A DNA stretch of 64,000 nucleotides, from contig CALVGV010000005.1 in NCBI GenBank assembly GCA_944327195.1, positions 1 to 64,000 on the forward strand. Direction: 5' to 3'. The position numbers and the translations under genes were made by a program. Under the pieces are notes generated by a model. The model had not been told where the DNA came from. It did not search any database and saw only the letters and a program-made list of their open reading frames with translations. Source of the DNA: an uncultured Limosilactobacillus sp. (GTDB lineage: Bacteria; Bacillota; Bacilli; Lactobacillales; Lactobacillaceae). Of the stretch, positions 54,101 to 63,331 are shown piece after piece. Positions within the stretch are counted from its first letter, which is position 1. Every line of letters begins with the position of its first letter.

Positions 54101-54777
54101 TGGCCGACCGCCAGTACCAGCTGGTGATTGACTACAAGTCGAGCAACCGCTCCTTTGACTTGGTCAAGGCCGCCAGCGGCCTCGACCTCCAGCTGGTGAC
54201 CTACCTGGCGGCCCTCAAGCAGCACAGCGCGGACCCCTTGGCCGGCGCCTTTTACCTCCACCTCAACGACCCGGTGGTCTCCCTGAAGGGGCGGACCAAG
54301 AACTGGGGTGACTACGAGCGCTTCGAGCACCGCTACCAGGGCCTAGTCCTGGACGACCCCGAACTGCTGCGCCTGCTTGACCAGGGGATCGGCCAGGACA
54401 AGGCCGGCCTCCTCTTGCGGGCCGGCTTCAAGAAGAAGACTGGCCAGATCACGGCCAGTCAGGGGAGTGCTCTCTTCACCCCGGCCGAACTGGACTGGCT
54501 TCTGAACCACAACCGCGACCTGATCACGGCGGCGGCCAGGGCGATCTTCGCCGGCGAAATCGACCTCGCCCCGTACCGCTACACTAGCGGCAGCACGACC
54601 GAAACCGGCCTGACCCTGGGGAAGGTGGCCAACCCCTACCTGCCGATCTTTGCCTTCGATAACGTCCTCGACCAGGACAAGTTCCGCGAGATCAAACTAA
54701 CCGAGGCGGCGTTCAAGGAGCAGATGCAGGCAGACATTGCAGACGATGGAAAGGAAGACGACAATGGCAAGCTTTGA
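51124..54777 (+). CDS. rexB: ATP-dependent exonuclease subunit RexB
   Basis: RexAB is the lactic-acid-bacterial RecBCD/AddAB-type helicase-nuclease that processes double-strand breaks up to a Chi site. The 1217-residue RexB has an inactive helicase-like N-terminal half and a C-terminal RecB-family nuclease domain (motif VIDYKSSN near residue 1005). The Cys residues that hold the iron-sulfur cluster in Bacillus AddB are missing (QNPYEYFLRYGL where AddB has a CPF motif), as expected for RexB. ATG 51124 follows GGAGG. It overlaps rexA by 14 bases. Confidence 0.94.
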   Translation: MASLKFILGTALVDHQAALVDDLATQLAAHPTDRFFYLVPNHIKFSSEIDVLSQLKRRQGTALYAQSQVQVLSFSRLAWFLLRDQPAFTAPRVSPTGLTMLTAAVIKQFKPAELGLFAKESQHPGFIQELTKQFVELRNANVAPDDYQQIREKSQQWAKDHHLPVAFDDKLAVLFKLYAAFVDKLGDQLETPAIYDLLVKALNEGDFSDTHFYLDRYNAQFLAKEEQVVEAMIRNGAATTVSLVLDRPWRGTSLPPVSDLFCQPGLIYHRLFQYATSQGVLVEPDAFAPIPRVPADFAGIERWLAATSNFTTPDPAPTVGDHLHFFTAPTRVAELNRVAATIRQLVASGDYRYRDFLVLTRHLDGYEAMLAPVFAAHEVPVFNDNDRPMKTHPLVTLIAGLFQLYWGNYQLADLMQVLKTGLLVPKGVAAADFRRALTLTENWALKYGKSGPTWLGTRPFTYTPNLKLDQVSPEVREVEEERRAQLKLVKDYVKGQLAPLFGRLKQASTGREAAGALFTFLVDQGVPDQLAAWQTRAVDQGDLSLSQEPEQVWQLLCQLLDEYVLTMGDDAAGYSLHNFRDLLLVGFETATYSQIPSTLDQVLVSESGITQTEHRKVVFLIGATDDVMPETKLAPGLLADDERQALSASLAPGQYLPVSGLSRVANEPFLNYLAMLTARDQLYLSAPRLADEDDPAGLSPYLTGLAAYFKRPIENYPATARPAAAFADLRPFVSAPAATRTSFIRARRIGQDDKEPFARGWRLILTYLNEQALGPRLTLEYHYKNEPQSLPPALATQLFGQLDPQQAAARARALQAGEVPAELGARNTLLASVSQLQTYYQNPYEYFLRYGLKLKERAEYEITPADSGTFYHDALANFITRTKDRGLKDLSPAALTAETTAALTWAHQQQTRFALEPDQPDYHRLRYQLGQLDRLAATMIRVLFNQAQVSGASPAAAERAFGRGAWPALTYPLGDGHQVLLRGRVDRIDHLPVADRQYQLVIDYKSSNRSFDLVKAASGLDLQLVTYLAALKQHSADPLAGAFYLHLNDPVVSLKGRTKNWGDYERFEHRYQGLVLDDPELLRLLDQGIGQDKAGLLLRAGFKKKTGQITASQGSALFTPAELDWLLNHNRDLITAAARAIFAGEIDLAPYRYTSGSTTETGLTLGKVANPYLPIFAFDNVLDQDKFREIKLTEAAFKEQMQADIADDGKEDDNGKL

Positions 54778-57700
54778 GCCCACGCCCGCCCAGCAGGCGG
54801 CAATTGAAACCACCGGCAAGGACATCCTGGTCTCGGCCTCGGCCGGTTCGGGGAAGACGGCGGTCCTGGTTGAGCGGGTGATTGCCCTCTTAAAGAAGGA
54901 GCCCGACCTGAGCATCGACCAGTTCCTTTTGGTGACCTTCACCAAGGAGGCGGCCAAGAACATGCTCGACCGGATTCGCCAGGCCCTCCAGGCCGAGAGC
55001 GCCAACCAGCACCTCAAGGCCCAGCTGAGCCGCCTGCCGCTGGCCAACATTTCGACCATCCATGCCTTCTGCGAGCAGGTAATCAAGCAGTACTACTACG
55101 AGATCGGCCTCGATCCCCGCTACCGCCTCCTGACCGACGCCACCGAGCAGGCCCTGCTCAAGGAGCAAGTCTGGAACGAGCTGCAGGAGGCGGCCCTGGC
55201 GGCCGACGATCAGGACCCGGCCCGGCCCTTCGCCGGCCTCAAGCAGGCCTTCAGTGACCCGCAGCAGGGGCTTGGCGAGGGCCTGGCCGAGGTGGTCTTC
55301 AAGCTCGACGAGGTGGCCAACGCCCAGCCGCAACCGACGGCCTGGTTGGACCAGCAACTGGCCAACTACCAGTGGGAAGAGGGGGAGGACTACACCCAAA
55401 CCAGCTTCTACCGTCAGCAGTTGTGTCCCCACTTACGCCGCCAGGTGACCGCCTTCCTGGCGGAATGGCAGCAACTGGAAAAGGCCCTCGGCGAAACGGC
55501 CTTTGCCGACCACTACGAGGTGGTTGCCGGGGACTGCCAGAAGCTGGTCGACCTCAAGGTGGCCCTCGAAGACGAGGACAGCTCGTGGGCAAGCACCCGG
55601 GAAAAGTTCCAGCAAAAGTTTGGAACCTGGCCCCGCAAAAAGCTCGACCCGGCCGACAAGGAAGCGGTGGCGGCCTTCAAGAGCCAGCGGGATGCCCTCA
55701 AGAAGCGCTGGGACCAGGCCCTGGGGGACTACTTTGGCACCGACCAGGACCGCCTGTACGCCCGGACCACCACCGCGGCCCGCTTCCTGGCGCAGCTGGT
55801 GGCGGTCGCCAAGGACTTTCGTGCCCGCTACCAGGCGGCCAAGCGCACCCAGCACCTGGTGGACTTTGCCGACCTCGAGCACTTTGCCTTCCAGATCCTG
55901 GAAACCGCCCCGCAGGCCCGGGCGGCCCTCCAGCACCGTTTCAAGGAAATCATGGTCGATGAATACCAGGACACCAACGCCCTGCAAGACGAGCTGATCG
56001 CTAAGCTTCACGCCCCGGGGGCCAACCACCTCTTCATGGTCGGCGACGCCAAGCAGTCGATCTACGCCTTTCGCCAGGCCGACCCGACCCTCTTTGCCTA
56101 CCACTACCAAGACTTCGGCCAGGAAGACAACCAGCAGGCGACGGCGATTGACCTGGCGGAAAACTTCCGCTCGATGGAGAGCGTCACCACCTTCGTTAAC
56201 CAGGTCTTCACCCAGCTGATGGACCAGGCGCTCGGCGACCAGGACTACGACCAGCGGGCCGCCCTCCGCTACGCCGCCAAGTACTACCAACCGGCCAGCA
56301 ACCCGCGGCCGGCCCCGGAAATCCTGGTCTACGATGACCAGGAGGCCCCGGAGACGGCGGACCCGCTGGAAAAGCGGGTGGCCGAGGGGGAGGGCGAGAT
56401 CTACCTGGTCGGGATGCGGATCAAGCAGCTGCTGGCGGGCGATGAGCAGATCTTTGACGCCAAGCTGGGAAAGATGCGCCCGCTGCGGGCCGGCGACATC
56501 GCCATCCTCAGCCGCCGGCGCCGCCTCAACAACGCGATCGTCGAGCAGTTTGCCGCCCTCGAGATCCCGGTGGTCGTTCACGACGTCGAAAACTACTTCA
56601 AGGCTACCGAGGTCCAGACGGTCCTCTCGCTTCTGAAGGTGATCGACAACCCGGCCCAGGACATCCCCCTGGTGGCCACCCTCCGCTCCCCCCTGGTGGG
56701 GATGACCGAGCGCGAGCTGGCCTTCATCCGGGTCAACCACCGCGAGGACGACTTCTACACCGCCCTGACCGCGGTCGCCGCCCAATTGGCGGATCCGGAA
56801 GGCCGCGACCAACTGGCCGCCCGCTGGGCCGAACTGGACCTGGAAGCCTCGGCCAAGCGCGGCCCGGTGCCGGTGTCCTTTGCCACCTTCGCCAAGCGGG
56901 TGACGACCTTCCTGGACCAACTGGCCCACTTCCGCGAGGTTGCCGAGCGCCAGAGCCTGGTGGACCTGATTTGGCAGATCTACCAGACGACCAACTACCT
57001 CGATTACGTCGGCGCGATGCCGGGGGGTAACCAGCGCCAGGCCAACCTCCACGCCCTCTACCAGCGGGCCCACGCCTACGAGAAGGGGACCTTCCGCGGC
57101 CTCTACCAGTTCATTACCTTCATCGAGCGGATGCAAAAGCGTGACAAGGACCTGGCCCAGGCCCCGGGCGAGCTGGTCGAGGACGCGGTCAACGTGCTGA
57201 CGATCCACGGCAGCAAGGGGCTCCAGTTCCCGGTCGTCTTCTTGATCGACACCAACAGCCAGTTCAACACCCAGGTCAAGACCGACTCGCTGGTGGTCGA
57301 CCCCTTCGCCGGGATCGGCCTCTCCTTCTCGGTGCCGCTGACCGCCGCCTCGCCGACCAGTCCGCTGACCGACCCGCTGGCCAACGATGACCTCCTGCCG
57401 GTGCGCGGCCACTACCGGCTGCCCCAGCACGACCTGGTGGTGGCCCGCCTGCTGGCCAACGAGCAGGCCGAGGAGATGCGCCTCCTCTACGTGGCCCTCA
57501 CCCGGGCCGAGCAGCGCCTGATCATCACCGCCACCCTCAAGAAGGACCGGGCCGGCCTGGCCAAGCACTGGCAAGCGGCTGCGGCCAGCCCGGCGCCGGT
57601 GCTGCCGGTCAGCCTCCGCCAGGAAGGCAAGACCTTCTTCGACTGGTTGGGGATGACCCTGGCCCGCAAGGAGGCCGCCCTGCCGACCCTGCTGGGGGAG

Positions 57701-58609
57701 GAGGACCAGTGGGCGCCGGCAGCCCAGGCCGACCAGCCGGTAAAGCTTGCCTACTACACGGCGGCAACGGTGGCGGCCGGCCTATCCACAACGGCGCCGG
57801 CGACCCCGGTCAGCACCCCGGCCGCCAGTGGCCCAACCTTGACCAAGGCCGAGCGCGACTTCATCGTCAAGACCCTGGCCTTCACCTACCCCCACCCAGC
57901 GGCCACCAAAACGACCGCCTACCAGTCGGTCTCGGCCATCCGCGACCTCTTCGTTTCCCAGGACCCGGACGAGGCCCGGATGGGGCACCTCGCCTTCGAC
58001 CGCGGGGCGATCAAGGAGGAGGGCCGCTATTTGCGGGGCGACTTCGGCACCCCGGCCTTCCTGGAGCAGACCCCGCAGGCGGCCACCCCGGCGGCGGTCG
58101 GGACGGCCACCCACCTGGTCTTCCAGCAACTGCCGCTCGACCAGGGGGCGGTGACCCCGGCCCTGGTCGAGGAAACGATCGCCCGGCTCCTAAAGGAGGG
58201 GCTGATCGAGAACCCCGAGCTGGCCGCCAAGATCAAGGTCGACGGGATCGTGGCCTTCTACCAGACCCCGCTTGGTCAGCGCCTGCTGTCCGCGCCGCAC
58301 CAGGTGGCCCGCGAGCAACCCTTCTCGATGCTCCTGTCCGGTGACGCCCTCTTTACCAATCTCGCCCCTGGCGACGGCGAGCTCTTGATCCACGGGATCA
58401 TCGACGGCTACCTGGAAAGTGCGGCGGGGATTGAGCTCTTCGACTACAAGACCGACCGGGTGGCCCCGGGCGGCGAGCAGGCAATCATCGACCGCTACCA
58501 GGGGCAGGTCAACCTCTACCGCCAGGCGCTGAATCAAATGAAGGCGCCAAAAACGGTGACCCACGCCTATCTTTACCTGGTGGGGATTGGTGAATTGTGC
58601 GAAGTGTAG
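54764..58609 (+). CDS. rexA: ATP-dependent helicase/nuclease subunit RexA (AddA)
   Basis: The 1281-residue UvrD-like helicase-nuclease is the motor of RexAB. It has Walker A SAGSGKTAVLVERV (near residue 28), helicase motif DEYQDTN, the later motif TIHGSKGLQFPVVFL, ALTRAEQRL and a C-terminal RecB nuclease domain with IELFDYKTDR (near residue 1226). ATG 54764 is six bases after AAAGGAAG within the rexB end; upstream in-frame ATGs are less well placed. Translation is coupled to rexB. Confidence 0.95.
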   Translation: MASFEPTPAQQAAIETTGKDILVSASAGSGKTAVLVERVIALLKKEPDLSIDQFLLVTFTKEAAKNMLDRIRQALQAESANQHLKAQLSRLPLANISTIHAFCEQVIKQYYYEIGLDPRYRLLTDATEQALLKEQVWNELQEAALAADDQDPARPFAGLKQAFSDPQQGLGEGLAEVVFKLDEVANAQPQPTAWLDQQLANYQWEEGEDYTQTSFYRQQLCPHLRRQVTAFLAEWQQLEKALGETAFADHYEVVAGDCQKLVDLKVALEDEDSSWASTREKFQQKFGTWPRKKLDPADKEAVAAFKSQRDALKKRWDQALGDYFGTDQDRLYARTTTAARFLAQLVAVAKDFRARYQAAKRTQHLVDFADLEHFAFQILETAPQARAALQHRFKEIMVDEYQDTNALQDELIAKLHAPGANHLFMVGDAKQSIYAFRQADPTLFAYHYQDFGQEDNQQATAIDLAENFRSMESVTTFVNQVFTQLMDQALGDQDYDQRAALRYAAKYYQPASNPRPAPEILVYDDQEAPETADPLEKRVAEGEGEIYLVGMRIKQLLAGDEQIFDAKLGKMRPLRAGDIAILSRRRRLNNAIVEQFAALEIPVVVHDVENYFKATEVQTVLSLLKVIDNPAQDIPLVATLRSPLVGMTERELAFIRVNHREDDFYTALTAVAAQLADPEGRDQLAARWAELDLEASAKRGPVPVSFATFAKRVTTFLDQLAHFREVAERQSLVDLIWQIYQTTNYLDYVGAMPGGNQRQANLHALYQRAHAYEKGTFRGLYQFITFIERMQKRDKDLAQAPGELVEDAVNVLTIHGSKGLQFPVVFLIDTNSQFNTQVKTDSLVVDPFAGIGLSFSVPLTAASPTSPLTDPLANDDLLPVRGHYRLPQHDLVVARLLANEQAEEMRLLYVALTRAEQRLIITATLKKDRAGLAKHWQAAAASPAPVLPVSLRQEGKTFFDWLGMTLARKEAALPTLLGEEDQWAPAAQADQPVKLAYYTAATVAAGLSTTAPATPVSTPAASGPTLTKAERDFIVKTLAFTYPHPAATKTTAYQSVSAIRDLFVSQDPDEARMGHLAFDRGAIKEEGRYLRGDFGTPAFLEQTPQAATPAAVGTATHLVFQQLPLDQGAVTPALVEETIARLLKEGLIENPELAAKIKVDGIVAFYQTPLGQRLLSAPHQVAREQPFSMLLSGDALFTNLAPGDGELLIHGIIDGYLESAAGIELFDYKTDRVAPGGEQAIIDRYQGQVNLYRQALNQMKAPKTVTHAYLYLVGIGELCEV

Positions 58610-58665
58610 TATGCTGTTTATGAAGAAACTAAGTCGGTGACGGCGGTTAACTTAGGAGGAGCATC

Positions 58666-59445
58666 TTGAAGAAATTAGCACTTTTGTCAGCGGTGGCGCT
58701 GGCAAGCATCAGCCTGGCGGCCTGCGGCAAGAGTTCGACTAGTGCCGAAGACGTCGCCAGTTCAGCCAGTTCGAGCACGGTCAGTGAGGACTACACCAAG
58801 GCCGAGTACGCCCTGATGGCCTACATGAAGACCGGCGACATTTCGGCCACGGCCCTGAAGAAGAGCGCCAGTGACCTGACGATCAAGCACTCCGGCAGCA
58901 AGTACACGATCGAAAACGACGTCCAGTCCTTCGTCTGCCAGGTGCAGTCGAGCAAGGTCAAGGTGACCCTCAAGGACTCCGACGGCAAGACGCTGAGCAC
59001 GGTTAGCTACACCAAGACCCAGCTGACCAAGGCCTACCAGGACGACCTCGCCACGATCGACAGCGTCCTGCGCAAGCTCAGCAAGAACAGTAGCAGTTCG
59101 TCTTCGTCGTCCTCTTCCTCGTCGGCGGTCAGCGAGAGTAGCGACAGCAGTGACAGCACGGTGGCGTCCAGCAGCGTGGTTTACAGTAGCGATAGTGACG
59201 ACAGCACCACGAGCGGCACCACTGGCTCGACCTCGTCCTACTACAGCGGGACCAGTGGAACGGCCACGAGCTCGACGACCAGCAGTAGCACCGGGAGCCG
59301 CCGTTCCTACTACAGCTACTACGGTGGGACGAGCTCGCGGGGAAGCAGTTCGACCTCTTCAAGCACCGGGAGTCAGTCGAGCGACGCTAGTTCTAGCGTC
59401 AGCGCGGACACGGAGACCGGCACCGGCGCCCCAAGCACGGAATGA
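58666..59445 (+). CDS. Serine-rich surface lipoprotein
   Basis: The 259-residue protein begins with a signal peptide and lipobox (LASISLAACGKS), so it is a predicted lipoprotein. Residues about 20-145 form a folded-looking domain (YTKAEYALMAYMKTGDISAT); from about 145 on it is a Ser/Thr/Gly/Tyr low-complexity tail (runs of Ser, SSYYSGTSGT, SRRSYYSYYGG). The start is TTG 58666, seven bases after TAGGAGGAG. The tail may span the cell wall. Function unknown; the family resembles small lactobacillar lipoproteins only in layout. Confidence 0.8.
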   Translation: MKKLALLSAVALASISLAACGKSSTSAEDVASSASSSTVSEDYTKAEYALMAYMKTGDISATALKKSASDLTIKHSGSKYTIENDVQSFVCQVQSSKVKVTLKDSDGKTLSTVSYTKTQLTKAYQDDLATIDSVLRKLSKNSSSSSSSSSSSSAVSESSDSSDSTVASSSVVYSSDSDDSTTSGTTGSTSSYYSGTSGTATSSTTSSSTGSRRSYYSYYGGTSSRGSSSTSSSTGSQSSDASSSVSADTETGTGAPSTE

Positions 59446-59461
59446 GTTGACGACAAAAATT

Positions 59462-59499
59462 CGGTTCTGTTCACCCAACTGGGGAACGGAACCGTTTTT
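59462..59499 (+). terminator. Terminator after the lipoprotein gene
   Basis: CGGTTC-GTTC pairs with GAAC-GAACCG, followed by TTTTT. Confidence 0.85.
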
Positions 59500-59549
59500 C
59501 TGTTTGTTCAAAGCCGCATGCTTGAACGTTTTCGGGGTGACTCACTGAG

Positions 59550-59595
59550 AAAGTTCGGAAAAACTCTTGCCAAACCGGCCGCCGTCCGGTAGGAT
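59550..59595 (+). promoter_or_regulatory. purA promoter with a PurBox-like site
   Basis: TTGCCA (59567-59572), a 17-base spacer and TAGGAT (59590-59595) form the promoter. Directly upstream, AAAGTTCGGAAAAA (59550-59563) reads on the minus strand as TTTTCCGAACTTT, matching the PurBox AWWWCCGAACWWT at all but the first base. Confidence 0.5.
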
Positions 59596-59643
59596 AATCA
59601 AGTAAGTATGTGCAAATTCAAGTTCATTAATGAGGTGGAAAAA

Positions 59644-60939
59644 ATGGCATCAGTAATCGTAGTCGGGAGCCAGTGGGGCGACGAAGGCAAGGGGAAGATC
59701 ACGGACTACCTCTGCCAAACGGCGGCGATGGTCGTTCGCTCCCAGGGGGGCAACAACGCCGGCCACTCGATCGTCTTTCGCGGCAAGAAGTATGGCCTCC
59801 GCCTGATGCCATCCGGGATCTTCGGCGAAAACACCCTGGCGGTGATCGGCAACGGGGTGGTGGTCAACCCCGAATCGCTGCTCAACGAAATCCACTACCT
59901 CAACGGCGAGGGAATCAAGACCGACAACCTGCGGATCTCCAACCGCGCCCACGTGGTGATGCCCTACCACGTCCTGCTCGACGAGTACCAAGAAGAGGCC
60001 AAGGGGGACCACAAGGTGGGCACGACCAAAAACGGGATCGGCCCGGCCTACGTCGACAAGGTGGCCCGCGTCGGCATCCGGATGTGCGACCTCTTGGAAA
60101 AGGACACCTTCGAGGAAAAACTGCGGTTGAACCTGGCGGAAAAGAACGCCCTCTTCACCAAGGTCTACGGCAAGCCGGCGCTAGACTTTGAGGAACTGTT
60201 CGAGAAGTTCTACGCCTTTGGCCAGGAGCTGGCGCCCTACGTGACCGACACCTCGCTGCTGGTCAACGACGCCCTCGACCGCGGCGACCGGGTGCTCTTC
60301 GAGGGGGCCCAGGGGACGATGCTCGACATCGATGCCGGGACCTACCCCTACGTAACCTCCTCGACGCCGGTGGCCGGCGGGGCCGCCACCGGGGCCGGGG
60401 TTGGCCCCAACAAGCTGCAAACGGTGGTTGGCATCTGCAAGGCCTACACCACCCGGGTCGGCGAGGGTCCCTTCCCGACCGAGCTCTTCGACCAAACCGG
60501 GGATGACCTCCGCGAAAAGGGCCACGAGTACGGGACGGTCACTGGCCGGCCGCGGCGGATCGGCTGGTTCGACAGCGTCGCCATGCGCCACGCCGTTCGG
60601 GTTGACGGGATCAACTACCTGTCCTTGAACCTACTCGACGTCCTGACCGGCCAACAGACGATCAAGATCGCCACCGCCTACGAGGTCAACGGCGAGCAAA
60701 TCGACCGCTACCCGGCGAGCCTGAAGGAGCTGGCGGCGGCCAAGCCGGTCTACGAGGAACTGCCGGGCTGGAAGGAAGACATCACCCAGGCCAAGCAACT
60801 GGCGGACCTGCCGCAGGCGGCCCGCAACTTCCTGGCGCGGATTGAGAAACTGACCGGGGCCAAGCTGGCAACGGTCTCGGTTGGCCCGGACCGCGACCAA
60901 ACGATCATCGTCCGCGACGTCTGGGCGGCAGAAGACTAG
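59644..60939 (+). CDS. purA: Adenylosuccinate synthetase
   Basis: PurA joins IMP and aspartate with GTP, the first step from IMP to AMP. The 431-residue protein has the P-loop-like [21 protein letters not shown], and the signature [15 protein letters not shown] 59644 follows GAGGTGG; an in-frame ATG 12 codons upstream is less likely because the conserved N-terminus starts here. It is a single-gene unit. A GC-rich hairpin (60969-61003) without a clear T run follows and may end transcription. Confidence 0.97.
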   Translation: MASVIVVGSQWGDEGKGKITDYLCQTAAMVVRSQGGNNAGHSIVFRGKKYGLRLMPSGIFGENTLAVIGNGVVVNPESLLNEIHYLNGEGIKTDNLRISNRAHVVMPYHVLLDEYQEEAKGDHKVGTTKNGIGPAYVDKVARVGIRMCDLLEKDTFEEKLRLNLAEKNALFTKVYGKPALDFEELFEKFYAFGQELAPYVTDTSLLVNDALDRGDRVLFEGAQGTMLDIDAGTYPYVTSSTPVAGGAATGAGVGPNKLQTVVGICKAYTTRVGEGPFPTELFDQTGDDLREKGHEYGTVTGRPRRIGWFDSVAMRHAVRVDGINYLSLNLLDVLTGQQTIKIATAYEVNGEQIDRYPASLKELAAAKPVYEELPGWKEDITQAKQLADLPQAARNFLARIEKLTGAKLATVSVGPDRDQTIIVRDVWAAED

Positions 60940-60968
60940 GCTGCACCGGTAAAATTGAAAATAATTAA

Positions 60969-61003
60969 GGGGACCCGGCGGGAGAAATTCACCGCCGGGC
61001 CCC
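60969..61003 (+). terminator. Hairpin after purA
   Basis: GGGG-CCCGGCGG pairs with CCGCCGGG-CCCC. There is no T run, so termination is possible but not clear. Confidence 0.45.
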
Positions 61004-61037
61004 GTTGGTTACTAGCGGGGCCCCCGGCCGCAACGGA

Positions 61038-61066
61038 TTGACAGGCTGCCCCCGGGCGGGTAGAAT
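61038..61066 (+). promoter_or_regulatory. pyr operon promoter
   Basis: A consensus TTGACA (61038-61043), a 17-base spacer and TAGAAT (61061-61066). Confidence 0.82.
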
Positions 61067-61090
61067 TGATTAAAATAAATCGCCTTTTAA

Positions 61091-61737
<647 letters not shown>

Positions 61738-61750
61738 CCACCGTTTAATT

Positions 61751-61826
61751 GGCTCCAGCGAGGGCGCAATGGTGGCGGCCTAGTGCCACCCTCTTTGCAG
61801 TCCCTAGCGGGGGACTGCTTTTTTGC
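61751..61826 (+). promoter_or_regulatory. PyrR attenuator 2 (between pyrR and pyrF)
   Basis: GGCTCCAGCGAGGGC (61751-61765) keeps the CTCCAGCGAGGG core of the PyrR site. A GGTGGC/GCCACC stem and then a terminator GCAGTCCC/GGGACTGC plus TTTTTT (61797-61824) follow. It would let PyrR act on pyrF-pyrE separately from pyrR. Confidence 0.75.
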
Positions 61827-61838
61827 AAGGAGGAAACC

Positions 61839-62561
61839 ATGGAACGCTTTGCCCCAATTGTTGCCGTTGACGTTGCTAGCCCGGAAGCGGCCCGCGCAAT
61901 CTTTGACCAGTTCGCCGGTGTCACCCCGGCCCCGATCATCAAGATTGGGATGGAACTCTTTTACCTGGCCGGTCCGCAGATCGTCCGCGATGCCCGCCAG
62001 CGCGGCTTCCGGGTCTTCTTGGACCTCAAGCTCTACGACATCCCGAACACGGTTGGCCGGGCGATGCACGCCCTCGGCCGCCTCGGGGCCAGCTTCGTGA
62101 CCGTCCACGCCGCCGGGGGGCACGAGATGTTGACGGCGGCCCAGCGGGAACTGACCGCCGGGGCCGCCGAGGCCGGCCTGCCGGCACCGAACCTGCTGGC
62201 AATCACCGAGCTGACCTCGATTGACCAGGAAATCATGAACGAGGAGCAGGGGATTCCGGGGCCTGTGGCCACCACCGTTCAGCGCTACGCCCGCCTGGCC
62301 GAGGAGGCCGGCCTGGCCGGGGTGGTCTGCTCCGCCCAGGAGGTCGCCGCCATCCGCGAGGTCACCGGGGAAAGCTTCTACTGCGTCACCCCGGGGATTC
62401 GCCCGGCCGGCGCCGCCAAGGGGGACCAAAAGCGGGTCGTCACCCCGCACCAGGCCCACGAACTGGGGGCCAACGCGATCGTTTGTGGCCGGCCGATCAC
62501 CCGCGCCGCGGACCCCGTTGCCGCCTACCAGGCAATTGCACAGGAATTTATGGAGGGATAA
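61839..62561 (+). CDS. pyrF: Orotidine 5'-phosphate decarboxylase
   Basis: PyrF makes UMP from OMP, the last step of de novo pyrimidine synthesis. The 240-residue barrel protein begins MERFAPIVAVDVASPEAA and has the catalytic DLKLYDIPNT motif. ATG 61839 follows AAGGAGG. It ends two bases before pyrE, the enzyme of the preceding step. Only the last two steps of the pathway are in this cluster; the earlier genes are not in the window. Confidence 0.96.
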   Translation: MERFAPIVAVDVASPEAARAIFDQFAGVTPAPIIKIGMELFYLAGPQIVRDARQRGFRVFLDLKLYDIPNTVGRAMHALGRLGASFVTVHAAGGHEMLTAAQRELTAGAAEAGLPAPNLLAITELTSIDQEIMNEEQGIPGPVATTVQRYARLAEEAGLAGVVCSAQEVAAIREVTGESFYCVTPGIRPAGAAKGDQKRVVTPHQAHELGANAIVCGRPITRAADPVAAYQAIAQEFMEG

Positions 62562-62563
62562 TC

Positions 62564-63208
62564 ATGCTTGGACAACGCGAAATCGTCGCAAAGAATCTCT
62601 TGGACATCAATGCCGTTACCCTGCGGCCGGCGGCGCCCTTTACCTGGGCCAGCGGCCTCAAGGCGCCGATTTACACCGATAACCGGCTGACCATCTCCTA
62701 CCCGTGGGTGCGGCGCAACATCTACATCGGGATGATCGACCGGATCAAGGACCACTTTGGCCTCGAAAACGTCGACGTGATTGCCGGCACCGCCACTGCC
62801 GGGATTCCGCACGCCACCCTGGTGGCCGAACGGCTGCAAAAGCCGCTGATCTACGTTCGTTCCAAGCCCAAGGACCACGGCCAGGGCCGCCAGATTGAGG
62901 GGGTCCTCAAGCCGGGCCAGGCGGTGGTCGTGATTGACGACCTCCTTTCGACCGGGGGTAGTGTCCTCAACGCCGTCAAGGCCGTTCAAGCGGCCGGCGG
63001 CAAGGTGCTGGGCGTGGTGGCGATCTTCAGCTACGAACTACCGGTCTTGGCCGAGAACTTCAAGGCGGCCGGCCTGCCGTACTACCCGGTGACCGACTAC
63101 CCAACCCTGCTGGCGGCGGCCGAAAAGCAGGGGGCGGTGACCAAGGAAGAGCTGGCCTCCCTGCACGAGTGGCGCAAGGACCCGGCGGCCTGGTCGGCAA
63201 AGCACTAG
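62564..63208 (+). CDS. pyrE: Orotate phosphoribosyltransferase
   Basis: PyrE joins orotate and PRPP to OMP. The 214-residue protein has the PRPP motif VVVIDDLLSTGGS and GTATAGIPHATLVAERL. ATG 62564 follows GGAGGGA at the pyrF end. It is the last gene of the PyrR-regulated unit, closed by a long hairpin terminator. Confidence 0.97.
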   Translation: MLGQREIVAKNLLDINAVTLRPAAPFTWASGLKAPIYTDNRLTISYPWVRRNIYIGMIDRIKDHFGLENVDVIAGTATAGIPHATLVAERLQKPLIYVRSKPKDHGQGRQIEGVLKPGQAVVVIDDLLSTGGSVLNAVKAVQAAGGKVLGVVAIFSYELPVLAENFKAAGLPYYPVTDYPTLLAAAEKQGAVTKEELASLHEWRKDPAAWSAKH

Positions 63209-63223
63209 TTAGTTGAGAAAATC

Positions 63224-63291
63224 AAAGCGCTCCGGATGGCGAAGCGAGGACGGCCTCGTTCTTGCGTAGTTATCCAGAGCGCTTTTTTGCG
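63224..63291 (+). terminator. pyrE terminator
   Basis: AAAGCGCTC-GGAT pairs with ATCC-GAGCGCTTT, with additional pairing inside (GCGAAGCGAGG with CCTCGTTCTTGC), followed by TTTTTT. Confidence 0.85.
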
Positions 63292-63300
63292 GTTACCGCG

Positions 63301-63329
63301 AAAAAAGGACCGGCGCTGCCGGTCCTTTT
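63301..63329 (-). terminator. Terminator of the SGNH-domain gene
   Basis: A perfect 12-bp AAAAGGACCGGC/GCCGGTCCTTTT hairpin followed on the minus strand by TTTTTT-like sequence. Confidence 0.82.
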
Positions 63330-63331
63330 GC

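Noticed and set aside
59090..59400. Tandem repeat or CRISPR-like array in the Ser-rich gene
   Set aside because: The Ser codons repeat irregularly with no fixed unit or spacer. No CRISPR array is seen anywhere in the window.
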